This document shows, one piece after another, positions 36,648 through 45,581 of a stretch of 64,000 bases of DNA. Made by a program: the position numbers and the translations under genes. Position 1 is the stretch's first letter. Every line of letters begins with the position of its first letter. This DNA comes from Saccharospirillum sp. (lineage in GTDB: Bacteria; Pseudomonadota; Gammaproteobacteria; Pseudomonadales; Natronospirillaceae), in the NCBI GenBank assembly GCA_022565595.1, contig JAIUML010000007.1:62001-126000 (forward strand), given 5' to 3'. The notes beneath the pieces were generated by a model. It ran no database searches. It worked only from the letters and a program-made list of their open reading frames with translations, and was not told where the DNA came from.

Positions 36648-38104
36648 AGCTCCTCTTCGGCCGCTGAGTTGGCCGGAATCAGTCGGATACTGAAATTGTC
36701 GCGCTGTGTAAAAAATTCGGATGCGCCGTTATCGTTTTCCCAGGCCACGAGAAACCGATGCTCGTTACTGACCGACTGTGCAGCCCCCACTTCAATGGCA
36801 TGCGCAAGAGCGAGTAAATCATGGGCTGATTGTACGGGCAGCTCCGATGTGTAAACGGCTTCACCTCGGCTCAACTGTCGAACCAGATAATCACGCACCC
36901 TGTTGTCATTGATCAAAAACGCCTGATCGAGCATCTGCTGGACATACAGCTCGGTGCGAGCGTCGGTGTCGAAGTCGTCGTGATTGTCTTCGGTGACGTC
37001 CATCGAGAAAGCGCGCCGGCTGCGCTCAGCGTGAATGCGCACGCCTCCAGGATCAATAAAACCAACCCGGGGCACCGCCATCAATTGGCCCGCCTTGTCG
37101 AGCAGTGCGTCTACCCTTTCTGCATCCTGTTGAACCAGTTGCTGACAGACTTTGACGACATCGTTATGTTGCTGGCTGGCCAGGTAGCTGATCTGGCGAA
37201 TAATGATGTCTGCTCTTTTGGTAAAGCCCTGTAGCGCCCGTCGCAACGCTGGTAGCATGATGTCGCTGGCCGCTCGAAAGCGGTTTTCGATATGGTCTAA
37301 CAGGTCCCAGAGCACGCTCTGGCCCGGTCGAACCTGCTCCGGCAGGAGCTCTCGCAGCCGTTTCTCGGCCTTCGTTTTGAAGGCTTTGTCCTGGCGACGA
37401 ATCTTGACTATGGTTTCGGCGATGTCGTCTCGATACTTTTCCACATTGTCGGCACTGAGACGAATGGCCAGATCGGGTTGAAAGCGCTTTTCCATAAAGT
37501 CGAAGAAGTCTTCACTGGCTTTTTGCACCAGCATTGAGCTTTCCATTTCCTGCACGAGCGCCCGTTTGCGCTCATCGAGCTCGGCAATTACGTCGGTAAA
37601 GTCACTGATGATGCGTTCCGAGCTTTCCCAGGCGTCGAGCAGATCGTAAACCTCACCACGCTCCAGAAAGGACCTGAGCGCATTGCGCACAGTGCGAGTA
37701 TTTCGGTGTCGGGTGCGAACATTGGCCAGATCCGAGCCCACAAAGGGCTCGGTAAAGTGCCGGCCTGGGCGACTGAAGTGGTAGCTGCTGAGCAAAGTCG
37801 CTTCGTCCACCTGCTTTTCCAGCCAGCCATGCTCGACCAGGGTATTCAAGGCCCAGACGGCCTGATCACGGCGAGTGCGGAACCGCCCCTCGCTGCCCTG
37901 GTCGTCGACACTGAGCTCGGGTGCACGGGCGAGAGCGCCCTGAAAGGTGTCGACCAGGTCGTCACGGGACAGGGCCTGGCCGTAGTCAGCACTGGAGCTG
38001 GTGTAAAAGCGCTGATAGAGTTCCTTCAGGCATTCAACGAGTTGTTCCCGGTACTTGCCGGTCAGGGGCCTGAAAAACTGGTGCCGTTCGTGTTCAAAAA
38101 ACAT
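36644..38104 (-). CDS. mksF: MksF/JetA kleisin-like subunit
   Basis: 486 residues from the ATG at 38104 ([20 protein letters not shown]). The extra 21 codons up to 38167 are unlikely. The N-terminal winged-helix region, long helical middle ([42 protein letters not shown]) and C-terminal domain match the MksF/JetA family. It should bridge the MksB heads. First gene of the operon; promoter region is shared with the bcp side (38105-38339), where a repeat fragment lies. Confidence 0.88.
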   Translation of the reverse strand: MFFEHERHQFFRPLTGKYREQLVECLKELYQRFYTSSSADYGQALSRDDLVDTFQGALARAPELSVDDQGSEGRFRTRRDQAVWALNTLVEHGWLEKQVDEATLLSSYHFSRPGRHFTEPFVGSDLANVRTRHRNTRTVRNALRSFLERGEVYDLLDAWESSERIISDFTDVIAELDERKRALVQEMESSMLVQKASEDFFDFMEKRFQPDLAIRLSADNVEKYRDDIAETIVKIRRQDKAFKTKAEKRLRELLPEQVRPGQSVLWDLLDHIENRFRAASDIMLPALRRALQGFTKRADIIIRQISYLASQQHNDVVKVCQQLVQQDAERVDALLDKAGQLMAVPRVGFIDPGGVRIHAERSRRAFSMDVTEDNHDDFDTDARTELYVQQMLDQAFLINDNRVRDYLVRQLSRGEAVYTSELPVQSAHDLLALAHAIEVGAAQSVSNEHRFLVAWENDNGASEFFTQRDNFSIRLIPANSAAEEEL

Positions 38105-38231
38105 AGAGAAATCAAGACGTTGAGGGTGGCGTCGCCGGGGCTCAGAGGATACCCTAAAATGCACCATTCTGACAGTTCTGACGTATATTGGGGTTTGGTA
38201 GATAACTCGAGGCCCAGGGTACGCTTGATAG

Positions 38232-38275
38232 CCGTGGCCCGCACCGGCTACCGGGGCTCGAATCTTGCGAGCCCT
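38232..38275. repeat. Fragment of the intergenic palindrome family (mksF-bcp gap)
   Basis: GTGGCCCGCACCGGCTACCG at the left matches the family outer end, followed by GGGCTCG-AATCTT-GCGAGCCC, a small new hairpin in place of the core. It may be a deletion remnant. Confidence 0.6.
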
Positions 38276-38339
38276 AAATTCTGGGTATCAGAGAAGCATT
38301 GATCGCTTAAACTGATCCCTCTCAATAAAGGAAAACTAC

Positions 38340-38822
38340 ATGACTTCACTGAATCTCCCCAAACCAGGCGCTCCAGCCCCAGACTTCACCACGTTGAACC
38401 AGCTTGAAAAGCAGGTCTCTCTCTCCGACTTCCGTGGCAAGAAGGTCATCCTGTACTTCTACCCCAAAGCCATGACGCCAGGCTGCACCACCCAGGCCTG
38501 TGGACTGCGTGACAGCAAGGCGGAACTCGACAAACGCAATACCGTGGTTCTGGGCATCAGCCCGGATGCCCCCAAGCGCCTGCAGAAGTTCATTGACAAG
38601 GAAGGTCTGAACTTTGACCTGCTCAGCGATGAAGACCATGCCATTGCCGACAAGTACGGGGTCTGGGCGTTGAAAAAGTTCATGGGCAAGGAGTACGAGG
38701 GCATTCATCGCATTACCTTTGTTATTGATGAGCAAGGCCAGTTGGCCGCTATCATGGACAAAGTGAAAACCAAATCTCACCACGACGATGTAATAGCGAT
38801 GATTGATTCGCTCCAGGAGTAA
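38340..38822 (+). CDS. bcp: Thiol peroxidase, BCP/PrxQ type
   Basis: 160 residues, peroxiredoxin fold. Reduces H2O2 and organic hydroperoxides with thioredoxin. Active site: [17 protein letters not shown] with peroxidatic Cys in TPGC and resolving Cys five residues later (the alpha2 type). First of a bcp-folE-folX cluster, with folE starting 7 bases after its stop. Confidence 0.94.
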   Translation: MTSLNLPKPGAPAPDFTTLNQLEKQVSLSDFRGKKVILYFYPKAMTPGCTTQACGLRDSKAELDKRNTVVLGISPDAPKRLQKFIDKEGLNFDLLSDEDHAIADKYGVWALKKFMGKEYEGIHRITFVIDEQGQLAAIMDKVKTKSHHDDVIAMIDSLQE

Positions 38823-38829
38823 CGACATT

Positions 38830-39390
38830 ATGCCTGCCAATTTCAGTCAACAGTTCCGCGACATCATCAGCGGCATCGGTGAAGACCCGCAACGCGACGG
38901 CCTGCTGAAAACACCGGAACGAGCCGCCAACGCCTTTGCGTTCTTGACTGAAGGCTACCAGATGAATCTGGGAGACCTGGTCAACGGTGCGGTTTTTGAG
39001 GCCGACACCGATGAAATGGTCATTGTGCAGAACATCGAGTTCTACTCCCTCTGTGAGCACCATATGCTGCCCTTTTTCGGCCATGCACATATTGCTTACA
39101 TCCCCAACGGCAAGGTTCTGGGCCTGAGCAAATTTGCCCGCATCACCGACATGTTTGCTCGACGCCTGCAAATTCAGGAACAATTGACCCGACAGGTCGC
39201 TCTGGCCGTAGAAGAAGTGACCGGAGCGCAGGGTGTAGGCGTGGTCATGCGGGCACAGCACCTGTGCATGATGATGCGTGGTGTCGAGAAACAGAACTCG
39301 GTCACCACGACCTCGGTCATGCTGGGCAACCTGCGCAACTCCCCTACCAGCCGCGCTGAATTTTTGAATTTGATAGGAAACCGTACATGA
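38830..39390 (+). CDS. folE: GTP cyclohydrolase I
   Basis: 186 residues from the ATG at 38830, chosen for its AGGAG site. A nine-codon upstream TTG would overlap bcp. Converts GTP to dihydroneopterin triphosphate, the first pterin step. Zinc and catalytic residues: [18 protein letters not shown] and the second Cys in [15 protein letters not shown]. Its stop overlaps folX (ATGA). Confidence 0.97.
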   Translation: MPANFSQQFRDIISGIGEDPQRDGLLKTPERAANAFAFLTEGYQMNLGDLVNGAVFEADTDEMVIVQNIEFYSLCEHHMLPFFGHAHIAYIPNGKVLGLSKFARITDMFARRLQIQEQLTRQVALAVEEVTGAQGVGVVMRAQHLCMMMRGVEKQNSVTTTSVMLGNLRNSPTSRAEFLNLIGNRT

Positions 39391-39761
39391 TCCAGGAAAA
39401 CACCGAAGCCTGTATTCGCATCAAGGATTTGCGTCTGCGCACCCATGTGGGCATCAAGGAAGAAGAGATCAAGAACAAGCAGGATGTTCTGCTGAACATT
39501 ACCATCCGCTTCGACGCCAGTGACGCCATTCACTCCACTGAAATCGAGGACACCCTGAACTACCGCAGCATCTGCAAGCAGATCATCAACTTCGTTGAAG
39601 ACAACCAGTTCCTGCTGCTAGAGCGCATGACCCATGAGGTACTGGCCCTGATCATGGAGCACAAGGAAGTCCGTTTCGCCGAAGTCGAGATCGACAAACC
39701 GCACGCCCTGCGATTTGCGGAATCCGTCTCCATTGCGCTGTCTGCTACACGAAGAGCTTGA
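39387..39761 (+). CDS. folX: Dihydroneopterin triphosphate 2'-epimerase
   Basis: 124 residues. It closely resembles E. coli FolX ([49 protein letters not shown]), more than FolB aldolase. Epimerises dihydroneopterin triphosphate to the monapterin series. Monapterin has been shown to be the phenylalanine hydroxylase cofactor in Pseudomonas, so a link to phhA here is plausible. Last gene of the cluster. Confidence 0.9.
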   Translation: MIQENTEACIRIKDLRLRTHVGIKEEEIKNKQDVLLNITIRFDASDAIHSTEIEDTLNYRSICKQIINFVEDNQFLLLERMTHEVLALIMEHKEVRFAEVEIDKPHALRFAESVSIALSATRRA

Positions 39762-39792
39762 AACTCAAGGTTCGAAGTTGGCACACACTCAA

Positions 39793-39910
39793 GCGTCGGA
39801 TGCCGGTGGTACCTCAGCAGGGGAGTCCGCAGCATGGATGCTGCGGTCTAGGCTCCAAGGACGGATCCACGCCGACCCTGCAGAGGGACCACCGGTAGCC
39901 GACGCGGACC
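39793..39910. repeat. Intergenic palindrome, copy 5, core-deleted (folX-ansA gap)
   Basis: Arms CCGGTGGTACCTCAGCAGGG (39803-39822) and CCCTGCAGAGGGACCACCGG (39876-39895), imperfectly complementary. The CCATGGATGG/TTTTGC core is missing; instead CCGCAGC-ATG-GATGCTGCGG makes a short hairpin. Reads in the opposite orientation to copies 1, 3 and 4. It takes up nearly half of the 267-base gap. Confidence 0.85.
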
Positions 39911-40028
39911 ATTGCCACTGTATGACCCTCTACAAGTGTTTACTATGACTCGGCATTGGCAATTGCATAGCGTCTGCAAGAATGCTTTTATACCGCCCTT
40001 CGAGTGAACCTCTTGCACAGGCGGGTAG

Positions 40029-41003
40029 ATGGCAAAATATCTGATCATCAATACAGGCGGCACCATTGGTATGGCTGAAGGCCCACAGGGCCTGACCCCT
40101 CAGCCCGGGTTGCTGCAACAGACTCTGGCTGAACACCCCAATCTGGCGCTCTGGCGCGAACATGACCTTCAATGGCATGAGTGGCAGCCATTGATCGATT
40201 CATCAGATATCTATCCCAGTCACTGGTATGAGTTGGCCAGCCTTATTCGGCACTGCGATGCCGAGGGTGTATTGGTCGTTCATGGCACGGACACTCTGGC
40301 CTACAGCGCGGCCGCCCTCAGTTTTTTGCTGTCGGACTGCACGATGCCTGTTGTGATTACAGGTTCCATGCGGCCATTGTCAGCGGCAGACAATGACGGC
40401 CTGAACAACCTGATGACCGCACTTGATGCGCTCGAGGCGGGTCGTCCCGAAGTCGTCGTCGCCTTCAGCGGGGAACAGTTACCCGCCAGCAGAGTCACCA
40501 AGATCGACACGGCTGCCGACCACGCCTTTGCGACACCCAATTGGCCTGAAGCATTGTGGTCCAACCCAACTCCAACGCGGGCCTATGCACTGGACAAAGC
40601 CTGGCGCCCCTCCGCCATCGGTGTACAAATGCTGTTTCCCGGCATGCCGATGGACGGGTTGATGAGCATGATCGAACGCAATTACCGAGCATTGGTATTG
40701 AATGTCTACGGCAGTGGCAATGTCATGGCCGATTCCGCCTTTCGACGCATACTGCATAGAGCAGCCGACCAACAGAGGCCGATTTTCGTGCGCAGCCAGT
40801 GCCTCTATGGCTCTGTGCAACTGGGACAGTACGCGACCAGTGCCCTGTTGACTGAAATCGACGCCACACCCTGTGGTGGTATGCCGTTGGAAGCGGTCAT
40901 CACCAAGTTACAGATTCTCTGTGCCGAGTTCGATCATGGCGAAGCAGTCACCCGAGGTTTTCTGGAACCCTGGGCGCGTGAGTGGCAAAGGCTTGAAACC
41001 TGA
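40029..41003 (+). CDS. ansA: L-asparaginase, type I cytoplasmic-like
   Basis: 324 residues with no signal peptide. Hydrolyses asparagine to aspartate and ammonia. Catalytic motifs: LIINTGGTIGMAEG near the N-terminus (first Thr) and VLVVHGTDTLAYSAAALSF at about 82-100 (second Thr with Asp), plus ITGSMRPLSAADNDG. Length and lack of signal fit AnsA, not periplasmic AnsB. Confidence 0.93.
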   Translation: MAKYLIINTGGTIGMAEGPQGLTPQPGLLQQTLAEHPNLALWREHDLQWHEWQPLIDSSDIYPSHWYELASLIRHCDAEGVLVVHGTDTLAYSAAALSFLLSDCTMPVVITGSMRPLSAADNDGLNNLMTALDALEAGRPEVVVAFSGEQLPASRVTKIDTAADHAFATPNWPEALWSNPTPTRAYALDKAWRPSAIGVQMLFPGMPMDGLMSMIERNYRALVLNVYGSGNVMADSAFRRILHRAADQQRPIFVRSQCLYGSVQLGQYATSALLTEIDATPCGGMPLEAVITKLQILCAEFDHGEAVTRGFLEPWAREWQRLET

Positions 41004-41060
41004 GCCTCCTCCCCCATCCTGTTGAAGGTAGAAGCCACCGATTAACCACGAGGAACACCG

Positions 41061-41453
41061 ATGACACTGGGCACCTGGACACCAGACGCCAGCAAACCTG
41101 AGTTGCCAGATGAACTCAGCCTTGGCGCAGCATTGAAACTGGGACTTGAGCAAAGCTTTCCTGCAGAGCCTGTGGCTGGCGTCGACGCCTTGCAAGCCTG
41201 GATGAAACAGCCACAAAATGCCTGGCAGGATACCTGGAGCCACTACAGTAACGAGCAGTTGCAGGCTCTGGTTCGCTTTTTCACCCAGGCAGAACAGCAT
41301 TGGCCTGGCTGGCAGGGTGACGACAAGAACCCCGTTATCTGGATCTGCAAGGAACTCAAACACCGTGGCGCCTTCCCGGATGCCGAACTGACCCACTGGA
41401 TCAAGGCTCACACTGATAACCGATACCTCCCCTATGGCAACCCCTTGGCCTGA
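41061..41453 (+). CDS. Conserved hypothetical protein
   Basis: 130 residues. I cannot name the family. Trp-rich, soluble, predicted helical (LQAWMKQPQNAWQDTWSHYSNEQLQALVRFF). Good AGGA ribosome site; its end overlaps the hrpB start by 20 bases, so it is translated with hrpB. Such genes are often found near hrpB in gammaproteobacteria, from memory. Confidence 0.7.
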   Translation: MTLGTWTPDASKPELPDELSLGAALKLGLEQSFPAEPVAGVDALQAWMKQPQNAWQDTWSHYSNEQLQALVRFFTQAEQHWPGWQGDDKNPVIWICKELKHRGAFPDAELTHWIKAHTDNRYLPYGNPLA

Positions 41454-43827
41454 ACGGCCAGTCGATGCACTCAAAGACGAGGTTCTGCACCATTGGCAAG
41501 CCCAGGGTTGCCTGGTGCAGTCCCCACCGGGTTCGGGAAAGACCACCCGCCTGCCACTCTGGCTACTCAATGCCAGCTCCCAGGGCATTGTACTGGTATT
41601 ACCACGGAGGCTACCGGTGCAACTGGCGGCTCAGTATATGGCCGATCAGTGGCAGGAACCCCTTGGTCAAACCATTGGTTATCGACTGCGACGGGATACG
41701 CGCGTCAGCGCCAACACCCGCCTGACCATTACCACCTATGGCTCCTTTTTACGCTGGTTGCAAAATGACCCGGAACTGACCGGTATCGGCACGGTCATTC
41801 TGGATGAGTTTCATGAACGGCAGCTCGATCAGGACCTGAGTCTGACGTTATTGCAGAGTTGTCGGGCCATGTTCCGGCCCGATCTCAAACTGCTGGTCAT
41901 GTCGGCCACCCTGACGCTGGATGCCTTGCAGACTTCCCTCGGTTTACCCCAAGTCATCTCCGATGGTATCCGCCACGAGCTTACAGTGCACTATCGGCCC
42001 AGCGACGCTAACCGCTGGCAGCCCCACCTCAAAACGACCCTGGTCGAAGCAAAGGCGGCTCACAAGGGGCATATACTGGTATTTCTGCCCGGATTGCGCG
42101 AAATAGAGCAGGCCGCTGAACTGATCGATGATGGCACGCCCTGCTTCAAGCTGCACAGCCAGATGCCCCAGAATGATCTGCACCGTCAACTCGAACAGAG
42201 TGACGATGCCATAATTCTCAGCACCAATCTGGCCGAGAGCAGTGTGACCTTGCCGGGCGTTCGGGTAGTAGTAGACCTTGGCCTTGAGCGCTACCCGGTA
42301 ACCCATCCTGTAACCGGTCTGGTTGAATTACGCACCCGCCGTATCAGCAAATCCAGTGCTGTGCAGCGCGCCGGACGTGCAGCTCGATTGGGGCCAGGGC
42401 AGTGTTATCGGCTCTGGTCGGAGGATCAACAGAATGCGCTGGCCCCAGATCAACCGCCGGCCATCACTCAATCTGACCTGACTTCTATGGTTCTGGCGCT
42501 GGCCGATTGGGGCATTCCCTGTGCCGACGCCTTCTGGCTGACACCACCCAACCCCGGCCGCTGGCAGTCGGCCAGGCAGCAACTGATTGATTGGCAGGCG
42601 TTGACACCAGAGGGTCATCTTACTGAGCATGGCAAGCGCATCCTTGCTTTGGGCCAGGAGACAGTCCTGGCCCACCTCGTTGCGCTCGCAAGTCAGCACC
42701 AGCAGGGCTCGGATGCCATCTGGCTTGCAACAGCACTCAGCCTCGATGAAGCATGGGCGGAACACTTGCTGACTCAACCTGGGTTGTCACTAAAATCAGC
42801 ACCGCAACCCCTGCGCCAGGAAGCCAAACAGCTGGCTCGCAACCTGGGTATCGAGCTGAACGATACCGCAAACCCCTTGAAAGCCACCCTCTTGATCAAG
42901 GCCTGGCCAAATCGATTGGTGTTTCAACATCGCTCGGGGGTGTTGAATCTGGCGAACGGTACTCAGGTAGAGGTTCGACAGACGCCATCGGGGACCAGGT
43001 GGGCTTTGCTACTGAAAGGGCAGGGCAAGGGCAAAACGGTGCTGGGGCAATGGCTTCTGCCACTGGCGGAAGCTGAAGTAGAGGCCACCGTGAAAGCCCG
43101 CACGGCCCTTCGCTTCGAAATGACCGACGGTCACCGCGATCGATACCTGCAAGAAAGCTGGCTCGGGCCCTTCAAACTGAGTGAGCAAGCAGTAGGCGTC
43201 AAAGCCGAGCAACGCCGTGAGGCATGGCTGGCGTGGCTGAAAGCGACACCAGTGAATGATTGGCCGGGTTATTCAACTGCCACAGGCTGGCTGAATCGAC
43301 TGGCTATTGCACGCCACTTTCAGTCCGACTGGCCTGAAGTACCCGGATCAGGGCAACTCGCTGAGATGGCTGAGCCCTATCTGCAGGGCTTGAACACCCT
43401 TCGTTCGCTCCCCCTGCTGGCTATTTTTCAAGCCTGGTTGGGATACACCACCAGCCAACAACTGGATCAACTCTGCCCAACCCATTGGCTTGCCCCCTCA
43501 GGCCGGCGATGTGAACTAGCTTACGACCCGGAACACTTCAACATCAGCGCTGAGCTTAAACTTCAGGAAGCCTTCGGATTGTCGCAATCACCCACCCTGG
43601 TCGGCGGCCAAAAGCCCTTGACACTGCAGTTGTTGGCACCAAACGGCCGAGTACTGGCACAGGTAACAGACTTGTCACACTTCTGGTCCAACATCTATCC
43701 TCAGGTGCGTACAGAGATGCGCGGCCGCTATAACAAGCACCCCTGGCCAGAAGACCCGATAAAGGCCAGGGCCACAGCCGCCACCAACCGACAGATGGCT
43801 CGACACATTCAGGACACCAAGCAATGA
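41434..43827 (+). CDS. hrpB: ATP-dependent helicase HrpB (DEAH family)
   Basis: 797 residues. Walker A PPGSGKTTRLP (about 30), motif II DEFHERQ (about 123; DEFH instead of DEAH, as usual in HrpB), motif III SATL, and motif VI QRAGRAARLGPG. HrpB-specific C-terminal domain after about 600. Function in RNA or ribosome metabolism is not well defined. Starts inside the upstream gene; its stop overlaps dgkA. Confidence 0.95.
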   Translation: MATPWPERPVDALKDEVLHHWQAQGCLVQSPPGSGKTTRLPLWLLNASSQGIVLVLPRRLPVQLAAQYMADQWQEPLGQTIGYRLRRDTRVSANTRLTITTYGSFLRWLQNDPELTGIGTVILDEFHERQLDQDLSLTLLQSCRAMFRPDLKLLVMSATLTLDALQTSLGLPQVISDGIRHELTVHYRPSDANRWQPHLKTTLVEAKAAHKGHILVFLPGLREIEQAAELIDDGTPCFKLHSQMPQNDLHRQLEQSDDAIILSTNLAESSVTLPGVRVVVDLGLERYPVTHPVTGLVELRTRRISKSSAVQRAGRAARLGPGQCYRLWSEDQQNALAPDQPPAITQSDLTSMVLALADWGIPCADAFWLTPPNPGRWQSARQQLIDWQALTPEGHLTEHGKRILALGQETVLAHLVALASQHQQGSDAIWLATALSLDEAWAEHLLTQPGLSLKSAPQPLRQEAKQLARNLGIELNDTANPLKATLLIKAWPNRLVFQHRSGVLNLANGTQVEVRQTPSGTRWALLLKGQGKGKTVLGQWLLPLAEAEVEATVKARTALRFEMTDGHRDRYLQESWLGPFKLSEQAVGVKAEQRREAWLAWLKATPVNDWPGYSTATGWLNRLAIARHFQSDWPEVPGSGQLAEMAEPYLQGLNTLRSLPLLAIFQAWLGYTTSQQLDQLCPTHWLAPSGRRCELAYDPEHFNISAELKLQEAFGLSQSPTLVGGQKPLTLQLLAPNGRVLAQVTDLSHFWSNIYPQVRTEMRGRYNKHPWPEDPIKARATAATNRQMARHIQDTKQ

Positions 43828-44210
43828 CTGCCAGCAATAAACCCAAGGCGACAGGATTCAGGAGAATCATCAACGCCAGTCGTTACAGCAAACAGGGGTT
43901 GGTCAGCGCCCTGACTCATGAGGCCGCTTTTCGGCAAGAGCTGGCCCTGTTTCTGGTTAGTCTGCCACTGGCTTTCTGGCTGTCAGATAGCCTCTGGCAA
44001 GGCAGCTTGCTGGTTGCCAGCCTGATATTGGTGTTGATTGTGGAACTGTTGAACAGCGCGATAGAGGCTCTGGTCGACCGAGTCAGCACTCAGAATCATG
44101 AGCTGTCTGGACGAGCAAAGGATATGGGATCAGCAGCAGTGTTGTTGAGTCTATTGCTGGCCGGCACTCTTTGGGGGGCCGCATTGTGGCAAAAATTGAT
44201 GGTTGCTTAG
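43824..44210 (+). CDS. dgkA: Diacylglycerol kinase
   Basis: 128 residues, three membrane segments. Phosphorylates diacylglycerol to phosphatidate. Signature HEAAFRQELALF and the VELLNSAIEALVDRVS helix with the catalytic Glu residues, followed by SGRAKDMGSAAV. ATGA overlap with hrpB. Confidence 0.96.
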   Translation: MTASNKPKATGFRRIINASRYSKQGLVSALTHEAAFRQELALFLVSLPLAFWLSDSLWQGSLLVASLILVLIVELLNSAIEALVDRVSTQNHELSGRAKDMGSAAVLLSLLLAGTLWGAALWQKLMVA

Positions 44211-44228
44211 ACGCTGAACCGGGGAGGC

Positions 44229-44624
44229 TCAGCTTCGAGCGAACTCTCTATAGGGCCAGACAGTCGCAGGACGATCTTCTACCCTTTCGATGACACCGAA
44301 ATCTCGTTCAATGTGCGCCATGATCATCATGGCCAGCTCGAACTCTGACTGGTCATCAAGGTTTTGAGTCGTAATGGCAAAACTGAGGCGGCGGCGAGTG
44401 CGCAGGCCTGCTCGTACCGTTACGGTGTCGCTGCAGAATCGTTTGATGAAGGTGGAAAGAAGATGAGCCTGCTGTGGGGCCTGACTGAGGGTTACGCACC
44501 AGGTGCGCTCCCAGCAATGAGCCGCCAGACGAATGCGAGGAGGCATGGGTGGGTACGCATCCTCACTGTATTCCGGTATGTGGAGCCGACTGATATTGGT
44601 TTCTTTGGGCTGCGCTTCGGACAT
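44229..44624 (-). CDS. Hypothetical protein
   Basis: 131 residues with an unrecognised sequence. Two Trp-rich stretches (RLAAHCWERTWCVTLSQ and PATVWPYREFAR) and DDQSEFELAMMIMAHIERDFG. No signal peptide. It lies convergent with dgkA, is isolated, and has no clear ribosome site (about 220 bases to the next gene). Confidence 0.5.
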   Translation of the reverse strand: MSEAQPKETNISRLHIPEYSEDAYPPMPPRIRLAAHCWERTWCVTLSQAPQQAHLLSTFIKRFCSDTVTVRAGLRTRRRLSFAITTQNLDDQSEFELAMMIMAHIERDFGVIERVEDRPATVWPYREFARS

Positions 44625-44843
44625 TCTAAACCTATAGGTTGCGAACGGATGAACTGTGGTTAAACAGGCTTCCCTTTAGACCTCTCCTGACTAAAATGTA
44701 ACCTATACACTTTGACAACAAAGTCAAATACTATCTCAACATTCACCCGGTTGAATGTCAAAAACGTGATGCAGTGAGGTTTGGCAATGAGATCCATTAC
44801 TTGTAGCCTCGCCTCATTAGATCGCTGACAAAGCCAACACCAC

Positions 44844-45158
44844 CTAGCTGCAGTAAAGATCGTACATCAGAGAAACCACCTTGCGGGCATCATCGCTGGC
44901 AATACAGTAGTAAACCGCCTGGGCCTCTTTACGGCCTGTCACCAGACCGTCTTTACGCAAACGAGCCAGATGTTGAGACAGGGCTGACTGGCTAAGATCA
45001 ATGCGTTCATTCAATTGACTAACGGTTTTCTCGCCATCGACCAGGTTACAGAGTATTAACAGTCGACATTCATGGCTCAAGGCCTTGAGCATGGCTGCCG
45101 CCTTCCCTGCCTGCGCCTCCATTTCTGGCAAAGAGGGTTTTTTCTTGGGTCGTGCCAT
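44844..45158 (-). CDS. ArsR/SmtB-family transcriptional regulator
   Basis: 104 residues from ATG at 45158 (MARPKKKPSLPEM). A longer 148-codon frame is unlikely. The winged helix is clear: MLKALSHECRLLILCNLVDGEKTVSQLNERIDLSQSALSQHLARLRKDGLV. A metal-binding ELCVCDL motif is not present; Cys occur at CRLLILCN, but their role is unclear. Divergent from the nitrate transport genes, with 423 bases between. It could control either. Confidence 0.85.
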   Translation of the reverse strand: MARPKKKPSLPEMEAQAGKAAAMLKALSHECRLLILCNLVDGEKTVSQLNERIDLSQSALSQHLARLRKDGLVTGRKEAQAVYYCIASDDARKVVSLMYDLYCS

Positions 45159-45366
45159 TGAACGAACTCCGTTTGAACATTTCGTTAATAATGATAACCC
45201 AGCATTGCCGATGGCGGCGAGTACCCCATTAGGGTTAGCCTTACAACTTGACTGTCGTTCAATAATCACACAGATTCTGTAGCGGATCACCCACTAAATC
45301 AGCCTATTCTGGTGCACTTTCCGTAATCAACGAACGTTCATAGTGCATGGAGCCCATTCAGACTAT

Positions 45367-45381
45367 GCAGTGCCATACTGC
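45367..45381. promoter_or_regulatory. Inverted repeat upstream of the nrtA promoter, possible enhancer site
   Basis: GCAGT-GCCAT-ACTGC lies 57 bases before the sigma-54 promoter, a position fitting an activator. NtrC sites have the form GCAC-N7-GTGC; this one is only loosely like that. Assignment to NtrC is a guess. Confidence 0.3.
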
Positions 45382-45435
45382 CGCCACTGCCTGATTTTCG
45401 CTATAAATCAGCGAGTTAGATTATTAATTGCAAGA

Positions 45436-45452
45436 TTGGCACGATACTAGCA
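45436..45452 (+). promoter_or_regulatory. Sigma-54 (-24/-12) promoter of nrtABD
   Basis: TTGGCACGATACTAGCA matches the consensus TTGGCACG-N4-TTGCA with GG (45438-45439) and GC (45450-45451) exactly 10 bases apart. The start point would fall at about 45463, giving a leader of about 120 bases. Nitrogen control by NtrC is expected from Klebsiella nasF. This sits in the 423-base gap between arsR and nrtA. Confidence 0.85.
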
Positions 45453-45513
45453 GTTCTTTCTGTGTAATCGCCATTCAAAATGTCTGGCACCCAAAATTCG
45501 AGATCCCCTGGCA

Positions 45514-45553
45514 AAGGCGCCCTTACTGAGTGATCAGTATCGGCGCTTTTTTT
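45514..45553 (+). terminator. Leader terminator/attenuator upstream of nrtA
   Basis: GCGCC (45517-45521) pairs with GGCGC (45542-45546), an inner ACTGA-GTGA-TCAGT stem lies inside, and seven T follow. It sits between the sigma-54 promoter and the nrtA ATG (45582), so it can stop transcription before the coding region. Known parallel: the nasF leader of Klebsiella, released by the nitrate-responsive NasR. No such regulator gene is in the window. Confidence 0.75.
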
Positions 45554-45581
45554 ATGGAACAGCGAAAACCGGAGAGACTCT

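Noticed and set aside
39765-39780. tRNA-like GGTTCGAA box
   Set aside because: No cloverleaf arms around it; the same string near 18382 and 26940 is also outside any tRNA fold.
44711-44770. Short dyads TTTGAC/GTCAAA and CATTCA/TGAATG upstream of the 44624 gene
   Set aside because: Each arm is only 6 bases, easily by chance in this AT-rich gap; no regulator could be named.
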